A stretch of 64,000 nt of DNA. Source: Chthonomonas calidirosea (lineage in GTDB: Bacteria; Armatimonadota; Fimbriimonadia; Fimbriimonadales; Fimbriimonadaceae). This document shows, piece after piece, positions 16,601 to 24,415 of the stretch. The first letter of the stretch is position 1; every line of letters starts with the position of its first letter. Made by a program: the position numbers and the translations under genes. Under the pieces are notes generated by a model that was not told the DNA's origin, did no database searches, and saw only the letters and a program-made list of their open reading frames with translations. The stretch is from assembly GCA_945882415.1 (NCBI GenBank), contig CAMCWC010000013.1:1-64000 (forward strand), written 5' to 3'.

Positions 16601-16741
16601 CCGGAACGGGCCAATTTCTCGCCACTTCAGACCGCTAAAGGCATCTGGAGAGACGGTCTGCGCTAGCGCCGAGGCGCTGAGGGCAACGAGGGAGACGATT
16701 CCAAGAACCGGAATTCGCGTGAAATGACGATGAACGCCCAT
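13634..16741 (-). CDS. Secreted Asp-box (BNR/VPS10-like) propeller protein, 1035 aa
   Basis: A signal peptide (about 1-28, ending SASALAQ) precedes SGLKWREIGPFRGGRS and a long run of Asp-box repeats: TTDAGKSW, STDAGKTW, SIDGGKTW, STDGGKSW, SDDAGETW, TQDGGKSW and others to about residue 690. These fold as sialidase/VPS10-like beta-propellers. Residues 740-860 form a further beta domain, and the last 150 residues are helical and charged (DEIDELSGMLTRIEEAI-like). It is a well-known family often annotated as a glycosyl hydrolase without proof; I see no assignable catalytic pair. A cell-surface role is likely. Confidence 0.85.
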   Translation of the reverse strand: MGVHRHFTRIPVLGIVSLVALSASALAQTVSPDAFSGLKWREIGPFRGGRSLAVAGSTQRPDEYFFGATGGGVWKTTDAGKSWKPVSDGFFKTASVGALAVAPSNPDIIVAGTGERDIRGNISHGDGVYKSTDAGKTWQKIGLEAAQSIARVVIHPTNPDVIYVAALGHIYAHPKVKPSYDRGVYKSIDGGKTWAHVLPGDARTGAVNIVLDPKNPEIILAAMWEAWRSPYTMNSGGPGSKLMKSTDGGKSWTDLSRKKGMPEGVHGKIGMAISPVDPKRYYAIIEALEGGILKSDDAGETWEKVNDDRNWRQRAWYYTHVYADPKEKEGVYVLNVGAGKSTDGGKKFSGLRTPHSDNHDLWIAPDNPLRMINANDGGANVSVDGGKTWTEQTFPTAQFYHVSTDNAFPYRILGAQQDNSTIRIPSRTQGNGIGLTDWTSTAGGESGYVAAKPNDPDLVFGGSYGGDLSWINHRTDQSGSVDPWPDNPMGHGAIDLVQRFQWTYPIVFSPHDPNLLYTCSQFVLKTTNNGQSWTKISPDLTRNDPSTMGPSGGPITKDNTSVEYYGTVFTVAESPKKRGTIWAGSDDGLVHITQDGGKSWTKITPKGVPDWALISMVDPSPHKAGTAYLAVDNHENDDLRPYAFRTDDFGKTWTSITNGLPNNAFLRVIREDRKRPGLLYAGTEIGIYVSFDNGSNWQSLALNMPVVPVHDLAWKDDDLIAATHGRSFWVLDDLSPLQQLAPSQKLDKPILFAPRDSYAVRWGGRGNAAAGAGANPPSGVIVSYYLPKKADKITIEFSGPDGKVFQTATGASGEPGFQRTTAFLQESSWKSVPGMILWGAFPSSLIMPPGQYMVHLTVDGVKQSAKFKWKHDPRIPATEKDLQEKHVFLKQIAKRTDDANNAVLEIRRVRDAFAAKKTEASAKGLSPIVKEIDELSGMLTRIEEAIYQTKNRSGQDPLNYPIRLNNRIGALMNVVQSGAGRPTAQSREVYKMLDDLLDTELRNLSKVIAALIETNGKLKQNQIAEVPNLVPNPGK

Positions 16742-16768
16742 CGCGGAACGTTACCGCAAGCGGGCAGA

Positions 16769-17491
16769 TCAGTCAACCACGGGCAGTTCGAAAACGCGGA
16801 TCGTAGGTGCCGAAGTACCAGTTCCGTTCACAACGCCACCGACTACGACGAAGTAAACCTTGCCGCTCTGGAAGGTCAGCGCTGACGAAGCGTAGACGAG
16901 TTCGGAATCGTTTGCTCTTGCTTCGTAGGTGTAGGTCCCGGTGTCGAGGGTCAGCACTTTCGCCTTCGAGAACTCGATGTCGTTGAAAGGGAAGCGGGGG
17001 AGATCGCCGTCTTGGAAATCGATGTCCGGGCTCGGAAACTCTGCGGGACCCACGAGGGAGTTGAGTACGAAGACACGGGCTTTGCTGCCGTTGGGCTCCG
17101 CGCGATTGACTTCAAACAATCCGATTCGCGGACGCTTTTCGAACTCGGTGCCGAAGTTCTTGATGCCCATGCCCGCCACGATGTACGAGGCGTTGGAGTT
17201 GAAAACGTTGGCGAGGATATCGAAATCCTCGACGGTGCCCGTTTCTTTGATGGCGAGGTCTACGTCGGCTGGCTCAATGGAGAAGAACGCAGTGTCGGCA
17301 AGGTAGGCAGACGAAGTACCGGCAATGAGCCCGTTAATCTGGGTTTCGAGCGTGGCACCAAGGTCCGGGATCGCGTTGATGACCTTAACGTTCGATTTCG
17401 CGGTGGTCCCGCCGCCGCCACCGCCGCACCCGACCAGCATAAATACGGTGGCGAGCATGAGCACCAATGCGTTGAGAGTTCGGTATTTCAT
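16769..17491 (-). CDS. DUF4397 lipoprotein
   Basis: The 240-residue product starts with a lipoprotein signal (ALVLMLATVFMLVGC, Cys at about 22) followed by a poly-Gly linker. The rest has the DUF4397 pattern: VKVINAIPD, repeated beta-strands with YLADTAFFSIEPADVDLAIKETGT and a closing hydrophobic strand. DUF4397 proteins are surface-exposed or periplasmic lipoproteins of unknown function. A second one occurs at 49245-50039. The gene ends 28 bp after the propeller gene begins upstream in the genome (same strand), so they may be co-transcribed. Confidence 0.8.
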   Translation of the reverse strand: MKYRTLNALVLMLATVFMLVGCGGGGGGTTAKSNVKVINAIPDLGATLETQINGLIAGTSSAYLADTAFFSIEPADVDLAIKETGTVEDFDILANVFNSNASYIVAGMGIKNFGTEFEKRPRIGLFEVNRAEPNGSKARVFVLNSLVGPAEFPSPDIDFQDGDLPRFPFNDIEFSKAKVLTLDTGTYTYEARANDSELVYASSALTFQSGKVYFVVVGGVVNGTGTSAPTIRVFELPVVD

Positions 17492-17516
17492 GAGTTCTCG
17501 GAGCGGGATTTGGCGC

Positions 17517-17804
17517 TCATTCCGCGGCGACGGACTTGAGCACTGACTCCACCGCAGATTCTAATGCGACGTAACACAATGGGCATCCGACCAAACCGGT
17601 AGCGACGACCTTCTCCTCCGTGATCTCGCAATACGGACAGACCTTGGTAGGTCGGGCCGCTCGCTTGAATGCGCCGATGAAGTCGGGAAAGCCCGAATAC
17701 GGCGCTCTCTTGCGTACGCAGGAGTCACACACAGAATCGGTCTCGCCGTTTTCCTTAATGGAAAGGACGGCAGACGATCCGCAAACGGAGCAGGTCAGGT
17801 TCAA
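17517..17804 (-). CDS. Zinc-ribbon protein resembling McsA N-terminus
   Basis: I place the start at TTG 17804, which overlaps the ilvE stop by TTGA (17801-17804); the longer frame upstream is a shadow of ilvE. The 95-residue protein has four CxxC-type pairs: CSVCGSS, CDSCVRK, CPYCEIT and GCPLCYVALE. The second half, with CPYC...TGLVGCPLCY, strongly resembles the McsA/YacH (UvrB-UvrC motif) zinc fingers, GCxxCY included, but the C-terminal UVR helix pair is missing. McsA normally activates the protein-arginine kinase McsB, and neither McsB nor ClpC is here. Likely a small zinc-binding adaptor. Confidence 0.7.
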   Translation of the reverse strand: MNLTCSVCGSSAVLSIKENGETDSVCDSCVRKRAPYSGFPDFIGAFKRAARPTKVCPYCEITEEKVVATGLVGCPLCYVALESAVESVLKSVAAE

Positions 17805-18673
17805 AAGGCGGTGCCGATTTTCGTGTGCTCTCGGAACAGGCTGATCAGTTGCTTCGTGACCGGGCCAGGCTTTCCGTCGCCGATCAATCGGTCGTCGATG
17901 GTGACCATCGGGATGACTTCGGCGGCGGTTCCGGTGAGGAACGCTTCGGAACAGGCGCTCAGGTCGAACGGCGTCAAAGTCGTTTCTTCCGTTTGAATCC
18001 CGGCGTCCTTGGCAAGCATAAGGACGGTGTCTCGGGTGATGCCCTTGAGGATTCCGCTCGACGAGTGCGGGGTTCGCAGAATTCCGTTCTGGATGAGGAA
18101 GATGTTGTCTCCCGTGCACTCGGCGATGTTGCCTTGAGCGTTGAGCATCAGGGCTTCACCAGCTCCGGCGCGGTTGGCAAACTGCTTCGCCATGATGTTG
18201 CCGGCATAGCGACCGATGCACTTTAGACGCGGGTCTAGGGCGTCGGGGGAAATCACGCGGATTGGCGCGGTGACGACGTGAAGTCCGGTTTCGTACGACT
18301 CGGGCGGATACAGCGCCAAAGTGGAGATGCCGATCATGACGTTGGCTCGACTCTCCAGTTTCTTCGGGTCCAGGCCTAGACCGGTTCCGCGGGTGACGTT
18401 CAAGCGGATGTAGCCGTTATCAATGTCTGCCGCGCGGGCCGTATCAAGGATTGCGGCATGCAAAGTGGCGTAGTCATAGGGCATGTCGAAGCCCATGTAG
18501 TTGATGCCGTGATAGAACCGCTCAAGGTGCTCGTCGAGTTTGAAAACCTTTCGGTCGTAGATGCGAATCCCTTCGAAAATTCCATCACCGTAAAGGTGAG
18601 CGTGATCCATCGCGGGCACGACTGCAGACTCAAATGGAGTGACGGTTCCGTTGAACCAGACGACCTTGGGCAT
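17801..18673 (-). CDS. ilvE: Branched-chain amino acid aminotransferase (class IV PLP)
   Basis: The 290-residue protein has the class IV pattern: GDGIFEGIRIYDRKVF near residue 30, a loop with GLGLDPKKL near 130, the PLP-lysine region LKCIGRYAGNIMAK around 165, and GEALMLNAQGNIAECTGDNIFLI. It interconverts Leu, Ile, Val and their 2-oxo acids with 2-oxoglutarate, using PLP. The normal start is MPKVVWFNGTVTPF. D-amino acid transaminase or aminodeoxychorismate lyase are alternatives within the fold, but ilvE-type length and motifs favour BCAT. The stop is coupled to the zinc-ribbon gene. Confidence 0.88.
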   Translation of the reverse strand: MPKVVWFNGTVTPFESAVVPAMDHAHLYGDGIFEGIRIYDRKVFKLDEHLERFYHGINYMGFDMPYDYATLHAAILDTARAADIDNGYIRLNVTRGTGLGLDPKKLESRANVMIGISTLALYPPESYETGLHVVTAPIRVISPDALDPRLKCIGRYAGNIMAKQFANRAGAGEALMLNAQGNIAECTGDNIFLIQNGILRTPHSSSGILKGITRDTVLMLAKDAGIQTEETTLTPFDLSACSEAFLTGTAAEVIPMVTIDDRLIGDGKPGPVTKQLISLFREHTKIGTAF

Positions 18674-18797
18674 TTCTGGAGTGTACTTGGTCGGTTTTTC
18701 TCAAATGGGTGTCACGCAAATTATCAAGAACGTGTAAAGCGATTTGGCGAACATCCATAATGGAACTTAAGGACTTGATTCAAGTCATTAGACAACG

Positions 18798-20117
18798 ATG
18801 AAACACGCGAAGACCATCACCTTTTCTGCGCTTGGATGCGTAGTGATTGGCCTTCCTGTGGCCTTCCTTCAAAAGCCCGCTACGATCCGGCCAAACACCT
18901 ATGTCGGCCAGGTCAGCGTTGGCGGATTGACGCCCGAGCAAGCACGATTTCGCTTGCGGTCTTGGTGGGAAACCGAGCGCCTCAAACCCGTGCCGCTTAC
19001 CAGTGACGTCGTTTCAAATCTCCCTGAGCTCACCCCGAGCAAATTCGGCATCGTTCTTGATGACGAAGCTACCGTTGCCCCGCTTCCGTTGAGCGACCTT
19101 GTAACCGACGGCAAGGCGTTTGCGGGTCAATTGCCAGAGGAGCGGATCGACGCTAAGCTAGTTTTCAAGGCCGAAGGCAAGATAGACACTTCGCTGTACG
19201 AAGCGGTCGTTCAAGCCAGCCCTGAGCCAGAACCCGCCCGGGTGACCTATAGCAAAGGCGCGATTTTAATCCGCAAAGAGCGAGCAAACCTGGTTCTGGA
19301 CGCGGCCAAACTCCAGAAGGCGGTTCAGGAAATGTTGCCCAAGCTGGAGCCAACGCCGGTTCCGATCATCGAAGGCAAGAAAAGGGTTCCCGATGAAGAA
19401 CTCGCCAAGGTGAAAGAAGTCGTTAGCGAGTACACCACCCGCTTCTCGGCTGGCAATCGCCCCCGAAGCAGCAACATTCAACTAGCCGCGAGTTTCTTCA
19501 ACGGCCAGGTGCTGATGCCGGGCGAAAAGCTGAGCTACAACGACACGGTAGGTCGGCGAACGATCAAGCGCGGATTTAAGGTCGCGGGCGTTTATATCAA
19601 CGGAAAGCACGACACGGGCGTCGGTGGCGGCATCTGCCAGGTCAGTACAACGCTATACAACGCAGCTCTCTTTGCTAACCTAGGCATCCCTCAGCGACAG
19701 AACCATTCGTTGCCGGTTCCGTATGTGCCGCTTGGCCGAGATGCAACCGTCGACTTTGGCAACATTGACCTTGTCCTGCAAAACACGACGGACGCGCCGA
19801 TTGCGGTGGTCTCGACTTACACACCAGGTGCTCTGACCTTCCGGATCCTCGGACAGAAGGTTCCTGGCCAACAAGTCACGGTGAGTCAGGGAAGAGTTTC
19901 TACTCGGACGCGCGGGGTTCGAACCGTCGTTGACCGCAATCTTGCCGCAGGTTCGCGACGAGTCCTTGAAGGTGGCGCACCGGCGCGTGTCGTATCAGCC
20001 TTCCGCACCGTGAAGGTGAATGGCCAGGTTGTGAAGAGCGAAAACCTCGGCACCAGCTACTATGGCGGCAGCCCACGGGTCGTTGTCGTTGGCGCACGAT
20101 CTACTAGTTCACTTTAA
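18798..20117 (+). CDS. VanW family protein
   Basis: A signal or anchor helix (ITFSALGCVVIGLPVAFLQ) is followed by a region with a YVGQVSVGGLTPEQARFRLR repeat element and then the VanW domain at about 213-360: FSAGNRPRSSNIQLAA, LMPGEKLSYNDTVGRRTIKRGF, GVGGGICQVSTTLYNAALFANL and PYVPLGRDATVDFG. VanW proteins occur near vancomycin resistance genes and in envelope clusters; their biochemical role is unknown. The gene ends overlapping the convergent GT-C-like gene by 14 bp, with no terminator visible. Confidence 0.9.
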   Translation: MKHAKTITFSALGCVVIGLPVAFLQKPATIRPNTYVGQVSVGGLTPEQARFRLRSWWETERLKPVPLTSDVVSNLPELTPSKFGIVLDDEATVAPLPLSDLVTDGKAFAGQLPEERIDAKLVFKAEGKIDTSLYEAVVQASPEPEPARVTYSKGAILIRKERANLVLDAAKLQKAVQEMLPKLEPTPVPIIEGKKRVPDEELAKVKEVVSEYTTRFSAGNRPRSSNIQLAASFFNGQVLMPGEKLSYNDTVGRRTIKRGFKVAGVYINGKHDTGVGGGICQVSTTLYNAALFANLGIPQRQNHSLPVPYVPLGRDATVDFGNIDLVLQNTTDAPIAVVSTYTPGALTFRILGQKVPGQQVTVSQGRVSTRTRGVRTVVDRNLAAGSRRVLEGGAPARVVSAFRTVKVNGQVVKSENLGTSYYGGSPRVVVVGARSTSSL

Positions 20118-21957
20118 TCAAGCTGAACTGCGTGCCCCTCACGACGACTTCGCCGAGGCTGCTGAGGTCCGGTAGCTCCATCTGCGGGAATGCTTCTGGC
20201 GACGGCACGATCACGTAGGTAGCCCCAATTTCGCTTAGCCAAGCCTTCTTGTCTTCGGGCAGTCCCGGGCGGTAGAAGAACCGCTCGAGTTCGCCACGTC
20301 GCTCGTTGTACTTCGGCGTTTCGCTCCAGTGACCCGCGTAGGTGTAAGCACCCGTTAAGCCGCTCGCAATCGGATTGAGGTCCGGCATAATCGGGGTCAG
20401 GAACGTGTCGGGGATCGTTTGTCCAGCCGAGTCAACTGCCCTTGCCGGGATTCCGGGCGGAGCAACCACGACCTTCTTGTCGGTGATCGCATTGAGCGCG
20501 GTGATGACTTTGTTCGCGTCAGCAGAAAGATAGACGGGGTGAACGATCGTGTTCGCGACGTTGGTTTGGGCGAGAGTGATCTCGCGGAATACCCACCGGA
20601 AGCCGCTCGCGCCGATAATGATGATCGCAAGCGCGGTCGCGAGATTTCGTGCGGATCGCTCCTGCTTCGCGAGAATGATTGCCGCTCCGCCAGCAGCAAG
20701 AACGGCCCATGGAATCACGAGACCCATGCCGAGCTTTCGCTGGAACAGCATCGGGAAATAGATCGAGATGGTTCCGACCAGAGCCCATGAGACAAAGAGG
20801 TTCCGGGCGGAATTGAGGTTGGCAACGCTATACAGCAGGAAGACCGTGAACCCATACAGCAACACCCAAATCACCATCGGCAAGAAGTAGCCATCGGTAT
20901 GGTTCTGCGCCATAACGGCGAGGGCCAACAGCACGGTCACGTACAGTCCAGAGGCAAAGTAGGGCCGCTTTTTGCCGTCGCGCGATGCGAAGAGAGTTGG
21001 CACCGCGAGCAAAATGAGGAAGAAGTAGCCGAACAGAACTTGTCTAAAGTTCGGCGAGAACGTCTCCGTCGCGGCGCGGGCTTGGAACACCGGGTCTTCG
21101 CGTAAGACGTAGATGAACCAAAGCGCGGCGGGGATGATGCCGGCCGATATAGCGAGCGAGCGAATGATCCAGGGTTTCGTTGCCTTATCCCGAGCCCAAG
21201 CCATGACGAGGAACCCGAACATCACCATGCCGATGAGCAGCACGTCGTAGCTGTGGATGTTCATCAGCACGCCGAAAGCAATCGCCCCGGGCAGAACCGG
21301 CTTCCAGCTTTCTTCTGCTTCCAGGAAGCAATCGAAGATGTACAGGATCAGGCACAAGCTCACCATGAACAGCCCGTTGGTGAGCATGGACGAAAGCACG
21401 AATCCTTCCGGTTGCCACGTATCAATGGGCAACCGTCCCATGAGGATTTGGTTCAGGAAGTCTGGCGCGGGCTTAACAATGGCGACGCCAAAGTCATGCC
21501 AAAGGGCAAAGCCGACACCTCCGCCAAGCACCGAAAAGAGGAGAGAAAGCTTGGTGGCGTGGATGGTCCAATCCATCCGCCGAACGAGCCGGTGAAGCAG
21601 GAACACGAATGCCGCCGAGAAGCCCATGCGGGCCACGAGGGTTGCAACCGGAATCCCGATCAGCTTCGCAATCCAGCCCATAACCAAGAAGTACAGGTGG
21701 ATCGTGAGCCCGGGCTGAGCATCCGTAGTGAATCGGTTGTCGAAAAGGAAGCGACCGTCCATGGCTTGCCGCATCCAAGCGGCATAGACCATGTGGTCGT
21801 CGGTGGCGAACTGGTGGCCTAGGTAAACGCCGCCAATCGGGCCGGATTGCCACGCGATGAGAGCGGGCAATCCGGCCAGAATGGCCGCAGCAATGGCGAG
21901 ATTACGGACAAATTTGCCTTCAATCTCGCGCCTTTCTTCCGGCGATACCTCGGTCAT
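20104..21957 (-). CDS. Polytopic GT-C-like membrane protein
   Basis: The 617-residue protein has about 12-14 membrane helices and a C-terminal extracytoplasmic domain (about 490-617). The first periplasmic loop carries an acidic pair followed by an aromatic region (GHQFATDDHMVYAAWMRQAM, about residue 47), the layout of GT-C glycosyltransferases such as ArnT/PMT. Those use lipid-linked sugars to decorate cell-surface molecules. I cannot name a specific family. It lies last in the DUF4129/DUF4350 run, with a 12 bp gap after the preceding gene. Confidence 0.6.
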   Translation of the reverse strand: MTEVSPEERREIEGKFVRNLAIAAAILAGLPALIAWQSGPIGGVYLGHQFATDDHMVYAAWMRQAMDGRFLFDNRFTTDAQPGLTIHLYFLVMGWIAKLIGIPVATLVARMGFSAAFVFLLHRLVRRMDWTIHATKLSLLFSVLGGGVGFALWHDFGVAIVKPAPDFLNQILMGRLPIDTWQPEGFVLSSMLTNGLFMVSLCLILYIFDCFLEAEESWKPVLPGAIAFGVLMNIHSYDVLLIGMVMFGFLVMAWARDKATKPWIIRSLAISAGIIPAALWFIYVLREDPVFQARAATETFSPNFRQVLFGYFFLILLAVPTLFASRDGKKRPYFASGLYVTVLLALAVMAQNHTDGYFLPMVIWVLLYGFTVFLLYSVANLNSARNLFVSWALVGTISIYFPMLFQRKLGMGLVIPWAVLAAGGAAIILAKQERSARNLATALAIIIIGASGFRWVFREITLAQTNVANTIVHPVYLSADANKVITALNAITDKKVVVAPPGIPARAVDSAGQTIPDTFLTPIMPDLNPIASGLTGAYTYAGHWSETPKYNERRGELERFFYRPGLPEDKKAWLSEIGATYVIVPSPEAFPQMELPDLSSLGEVVVRGTQFSLIKVN

Positions 21958-21969
21958 GTTTTCGGAGAA

Positions 21970-22347
21970 TTACTTCGGAACAGGTCGACCCATCTGTTCA
22001 TAGATGGAAACGATGAGGTCGTGCTCTTTCTTGGCGACCGGGTGGTTTGGTTCGAGCTTTAGGACCTCTCGGTAGAGCCGAAGGGCGTCGCGGTACTTGG
22101 TTCGCGCTGGCAGTTCGGGGTGGACCATCGTTTCGTGGCCAAAGATCGTGGTTGCCTTGATAAATGACTCTCGGGCTACTTTATCTTTCGGCTTCTTCAT
22201 GAAGACGGCTTTCGTCGCCTTGTACTTTTTCTCGAGCGGGACCAGCGATGCTGGGAGTGGAGCAGGCTTTGCGTCCTTCGGCGGAGCGGTCTGAGCCATG
22301 GCGGCGGATGCCAAGAGCACCGCGATTGAAACTGTCATTGCGCGCAT
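21970..22347 (-). CDS. Small exported helical protein
   Basis: A 125-residue protein with a signal peptide (MTVSIAVLLASAAMAQT) and an all-helical mature part containing a TPR-like pair (KYRDALRLYREVLKLEPNHPVAKKEHDLIVSIYEQM). A single TPR hairpin is suggested, not a full array. Its role may be periplasmic scaffolding. It sits between the DUF4350 gene and the GT-C-like gene on the same strand, 38 bp after the former. No family named. Confidence 0.65.
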   Translation of the reverse strand: MRAMTVSIAVLLASAAMAQTAPPKDAKPAPLPASLVPLEKKYKATKAVFMKKPKDKVARESFIKATTIFGHETMVHPELPARTKYRDALRLYREVLKLEPNHPVAKKEHDLIVSIYEQMGRPVPK

Positions 22348-22385
22348 GCCCTAAGTATCCACACCTGACGGAGCCCGTGAGTCCA

Positions 22386-23504
22386 CTAAACCGGGGTTTT
22401 GAACGATTCTTCGACTTCGTGCTCGAAAGATTGGATGGCTTCGAGCCATTCTGCTTCTGCCGGGACGGCAAGAACTTGAAGATTGAGGAGTCTACGATAC
22501 CCAGCGTCCACGGCTGGATGGGTCTTTGCAAAATTTGGCAGGGAAATATCTGATCGAGTTCGTTTCCGGATCAGCATTTCCGCGCGATCGATGCTGGTTT
22601 GAATCGCCGCATCGTGCCGCTGCGCGCGAGCGTAGGTGTCGCGAATGGCGAGGAGCAAGTCCCGATTCCCACGCTGGGCGACGCGCTCGGCGTCGGGTTC
22701 TCCGAAACGCTTGCCGAGGCTCCAGGCAATAACAAACAGAACAAAGAGGCACTGATAGAACGCAGCGGTGGTCTCTGGCCCGAGGATGTCGAGGAGAGAT
22801 GGGTCCCGTCGGTTGAAATCCCGTTCGATGAAGACGATGCGTTGACCGGGCTTGACGAGATCTTGGATGAGACCCAGAACGACTTCGGCGTTATCGTGGG
22901 CCGCAATGAACCGATTGGTGATCAGAGTCGCGTCGTTGATCGCGAGTATTTTGCCTTTGCCGACCACTCGACCGACAGCAAGCCAATTCTCCCCCTTTGC
23001 AAGCTCGACGTATGGTGACGGAACGGCGTCATCAAATTCGCGGGAAGTCTCCTCATCTCCCGGGGTGATGCGTTTTTTCACTCCGCTTGCGAGAGTTACG
23101 GTTTCAGGCTCGGACTTAGCGAGTGCAGTTCGGTCCTTAAAGTTCTGGGGGTAGGAAAGCAACACCGCGGTGCCGCCGTCGCGGACGTGCTGACGCACAT
23201 TGAAGGAGGATGCCGGGTCTGGTTTCGGCCCGGCCTCCGTAAGCACGTTGAGGCCGGTCTTTTCAATTCCTGAGACAATGACGAAGTCGGAGGGCTGAAC
23301 CTGCGGCTTTCCGCGCCGGTCCACCACGATGGTTGCTCCGGTAGTGCGCAAGGTGTCTTGGAATGCTTGTAAGCCAGAAGGATCGACCGAGTTTGCGGAC
23401 GGGAAGGTTTGGTAACTTCGCTTTCCGATCCAAAGGCTCGCGCCACTTACGAGAAGGATTCCAACCAAGAGCCACGCGGTGGCGGCGATCCACTTTGTTT
23501 TCAA
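22386..23504 (-). CDS. DUF4350 membrane protein
   Basis: The 372-residue protein has an N-terminal membrane helix (IAATAWLLVGILLVSGASLWI), a Rossmann-like extracytoplasmic domain with SYPQNF and LAINDATLITNRFIAAHDNAEVVLGLI, a second helix near 245-265 and a cytoplasmic C-terminus. This is the DUF4350 layout; the DUF is usually encoded beside DUF4129, MoxR ATPase and DUF58 genes in operons linked to envelope function. The start overlaps the DUF4129 stop by ATGA. The MoxR and DUF58 partners are not here. Confidence 0.8.
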   Translation of the reverse strand: MKTKWIAATAWLLVGILLVSGASLWIGKRSYQTFPSANSVDPSGLQAFQDTLRTTGATIVVDRRGKPQVQPSDFVIVSGIEKTGLNVLTEAGPKPDPASSFNVRQHVRDGGTAVLLSYPQNFKDRTALAKSEPETVTLASGVKKRITPGDEETSREFDDAVPSPYVELAKGENWLAVGRVVGKGKILAINDATLITNRFIAAHDNAEVVLGLIQDLVKPGQRIVFIERDFNRRDPSLLDILGPETTAAFYQCLFVLFVIAWSLGKRFGEPDAERVAQRGNRDLLLAIRDTYARAQRHDAAIQTSIDRAEMLIRKRTRSDISLPNFAKTHPAVDAGYRRLLNLQVLAVPAEAEWLEAIQSFEHEVEESFKTPV

Positions 23505-24415
23505 CTCTTCACCCCTCTCAGGGCCTGGCGAACGTTCTGATAGATCGCGCGAAACTCTTCGACATCAGCTTGGCCTCGAACCATAAAGCCGTACCAGATG
23601 CGATCGAAGGCTTTGGTCGGAGTTCGGAACTCGATTTCGGCGGGCAGTTTGTTGCTCGCTTCGATTCGGGAGAGGTGTTCCCAGTTGGTTTCACTCCGCT
23701 CAAAGCGCGCAATACCGGCTTCGTCGATCCGGAGGAGGGTTGCCAAGTAGAGACAGCGGACGCTTTCGCGGTGCCGACCTTCGGCCGCGAGGGCATCTGC
23801 CTGGGCGAGCCATTCGTCCACCGTTCGCTCTGGCTCGTCTTCTTCCAGGATCGCCGTCGCGACACGTTTGCGACTCTGGATTTTGCGGATGTGCTGGACG
23901 GCGAACCAAGCTAGAGCGATGCCCGCTAAGGCAAGCAGTCCCCACATGATCTGAACGAGCAATGGGCCGCTAAAAAGACCTCCAAATGGATTTGAATTCG
24001 GATTCAGCTTGGGCTTCGGAAAGTTGAACTGGAGGCCCTTGAAGGCATTCTCTAGCCAGTTGCTCTTTGCTTTTTCCGCTTGGTCGATGTATAAGCGTGA
24101 TCGCTTCGCCTTTTCCGCGAGGGCTTTGCCATCTGGTTTCGGCGCGACGGTTGCCGCCCATGCACGCGTTCCGACCCAGTCTCGCAGGCTAGTGGCTCGC
24201 TTCGCGATCGGCTCCTTTGATTCGAGGAGGCTTCGTAGCTGCTTGTCGGTCGTGAGTAACGTTGACTCTCGGACTGCCGCGACCACCTCCGCAGGCTTCG
24301 CGGTTGCGATTCGGGATTGGAGTTCGCCGTAAGTTTCGGCGAACGCGCTACTCAGTAACGTCGAAACGACTACGACGAGTAACACGAGTTTCTTGTGCCA
24401 ACTGCGCAATGTCAT
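23501..24415 (-). CDS. DUF4129 membrane protein
   Basis: I use the start MTLRSWHKKLVLLVVVV at 24415 because it places a signal peptide (cleaved near SSAFAE) at the N-terminus; the frame extends nine codons further to 24442. A membrane helix lies near 165-185 (LVQIMWGLLALAGIALAWFA). The C-terminal cytoplasmic part has the DUF4129 pattern: LYLATLLRIDEAGIARFERSETNWE and FDRIWYGFMVRGQADVEEF. The function of the DUF is unknown. The 5' end overlaps the upstream gene by 68 nt, unusually long for this window. Confidence 0.78.
   Translation of the reverse strand: MTLRSWHKKLVLLVVVVSTLLSSAFAETYGELQSRIATAKPAEVVAAVRESTLLTTDKQLRSLLESKEPIAKRATSLRDWVGTRAWAATVAPKPDGKALAEKAKRSRLYIDQAEKAKSNWLENAFKGLQFNFPKPKLNPNSNPFGGLFSGPLLVQIMWGLLALAGIALAWFAVQHIRKIQSRKRVATAILEEDEPERTVDEWLAQADALAAEGRHRESVRCLYLATLLRIDEAGIARFERSETNWEHLSRIEASNKLPAEIEFRTPTKAFDRIWYGFMVRGQADVEEFRAIYQNVRQALRGVKS

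Noticed and set aside
17517-18119. 200-codon frame over the end of ilvE
   Set aside because: Only the last 95 codons, from TTG 17804, look like protein (Cys pairs); the rest is antisense-free but out-of-frame reading of ilvE.
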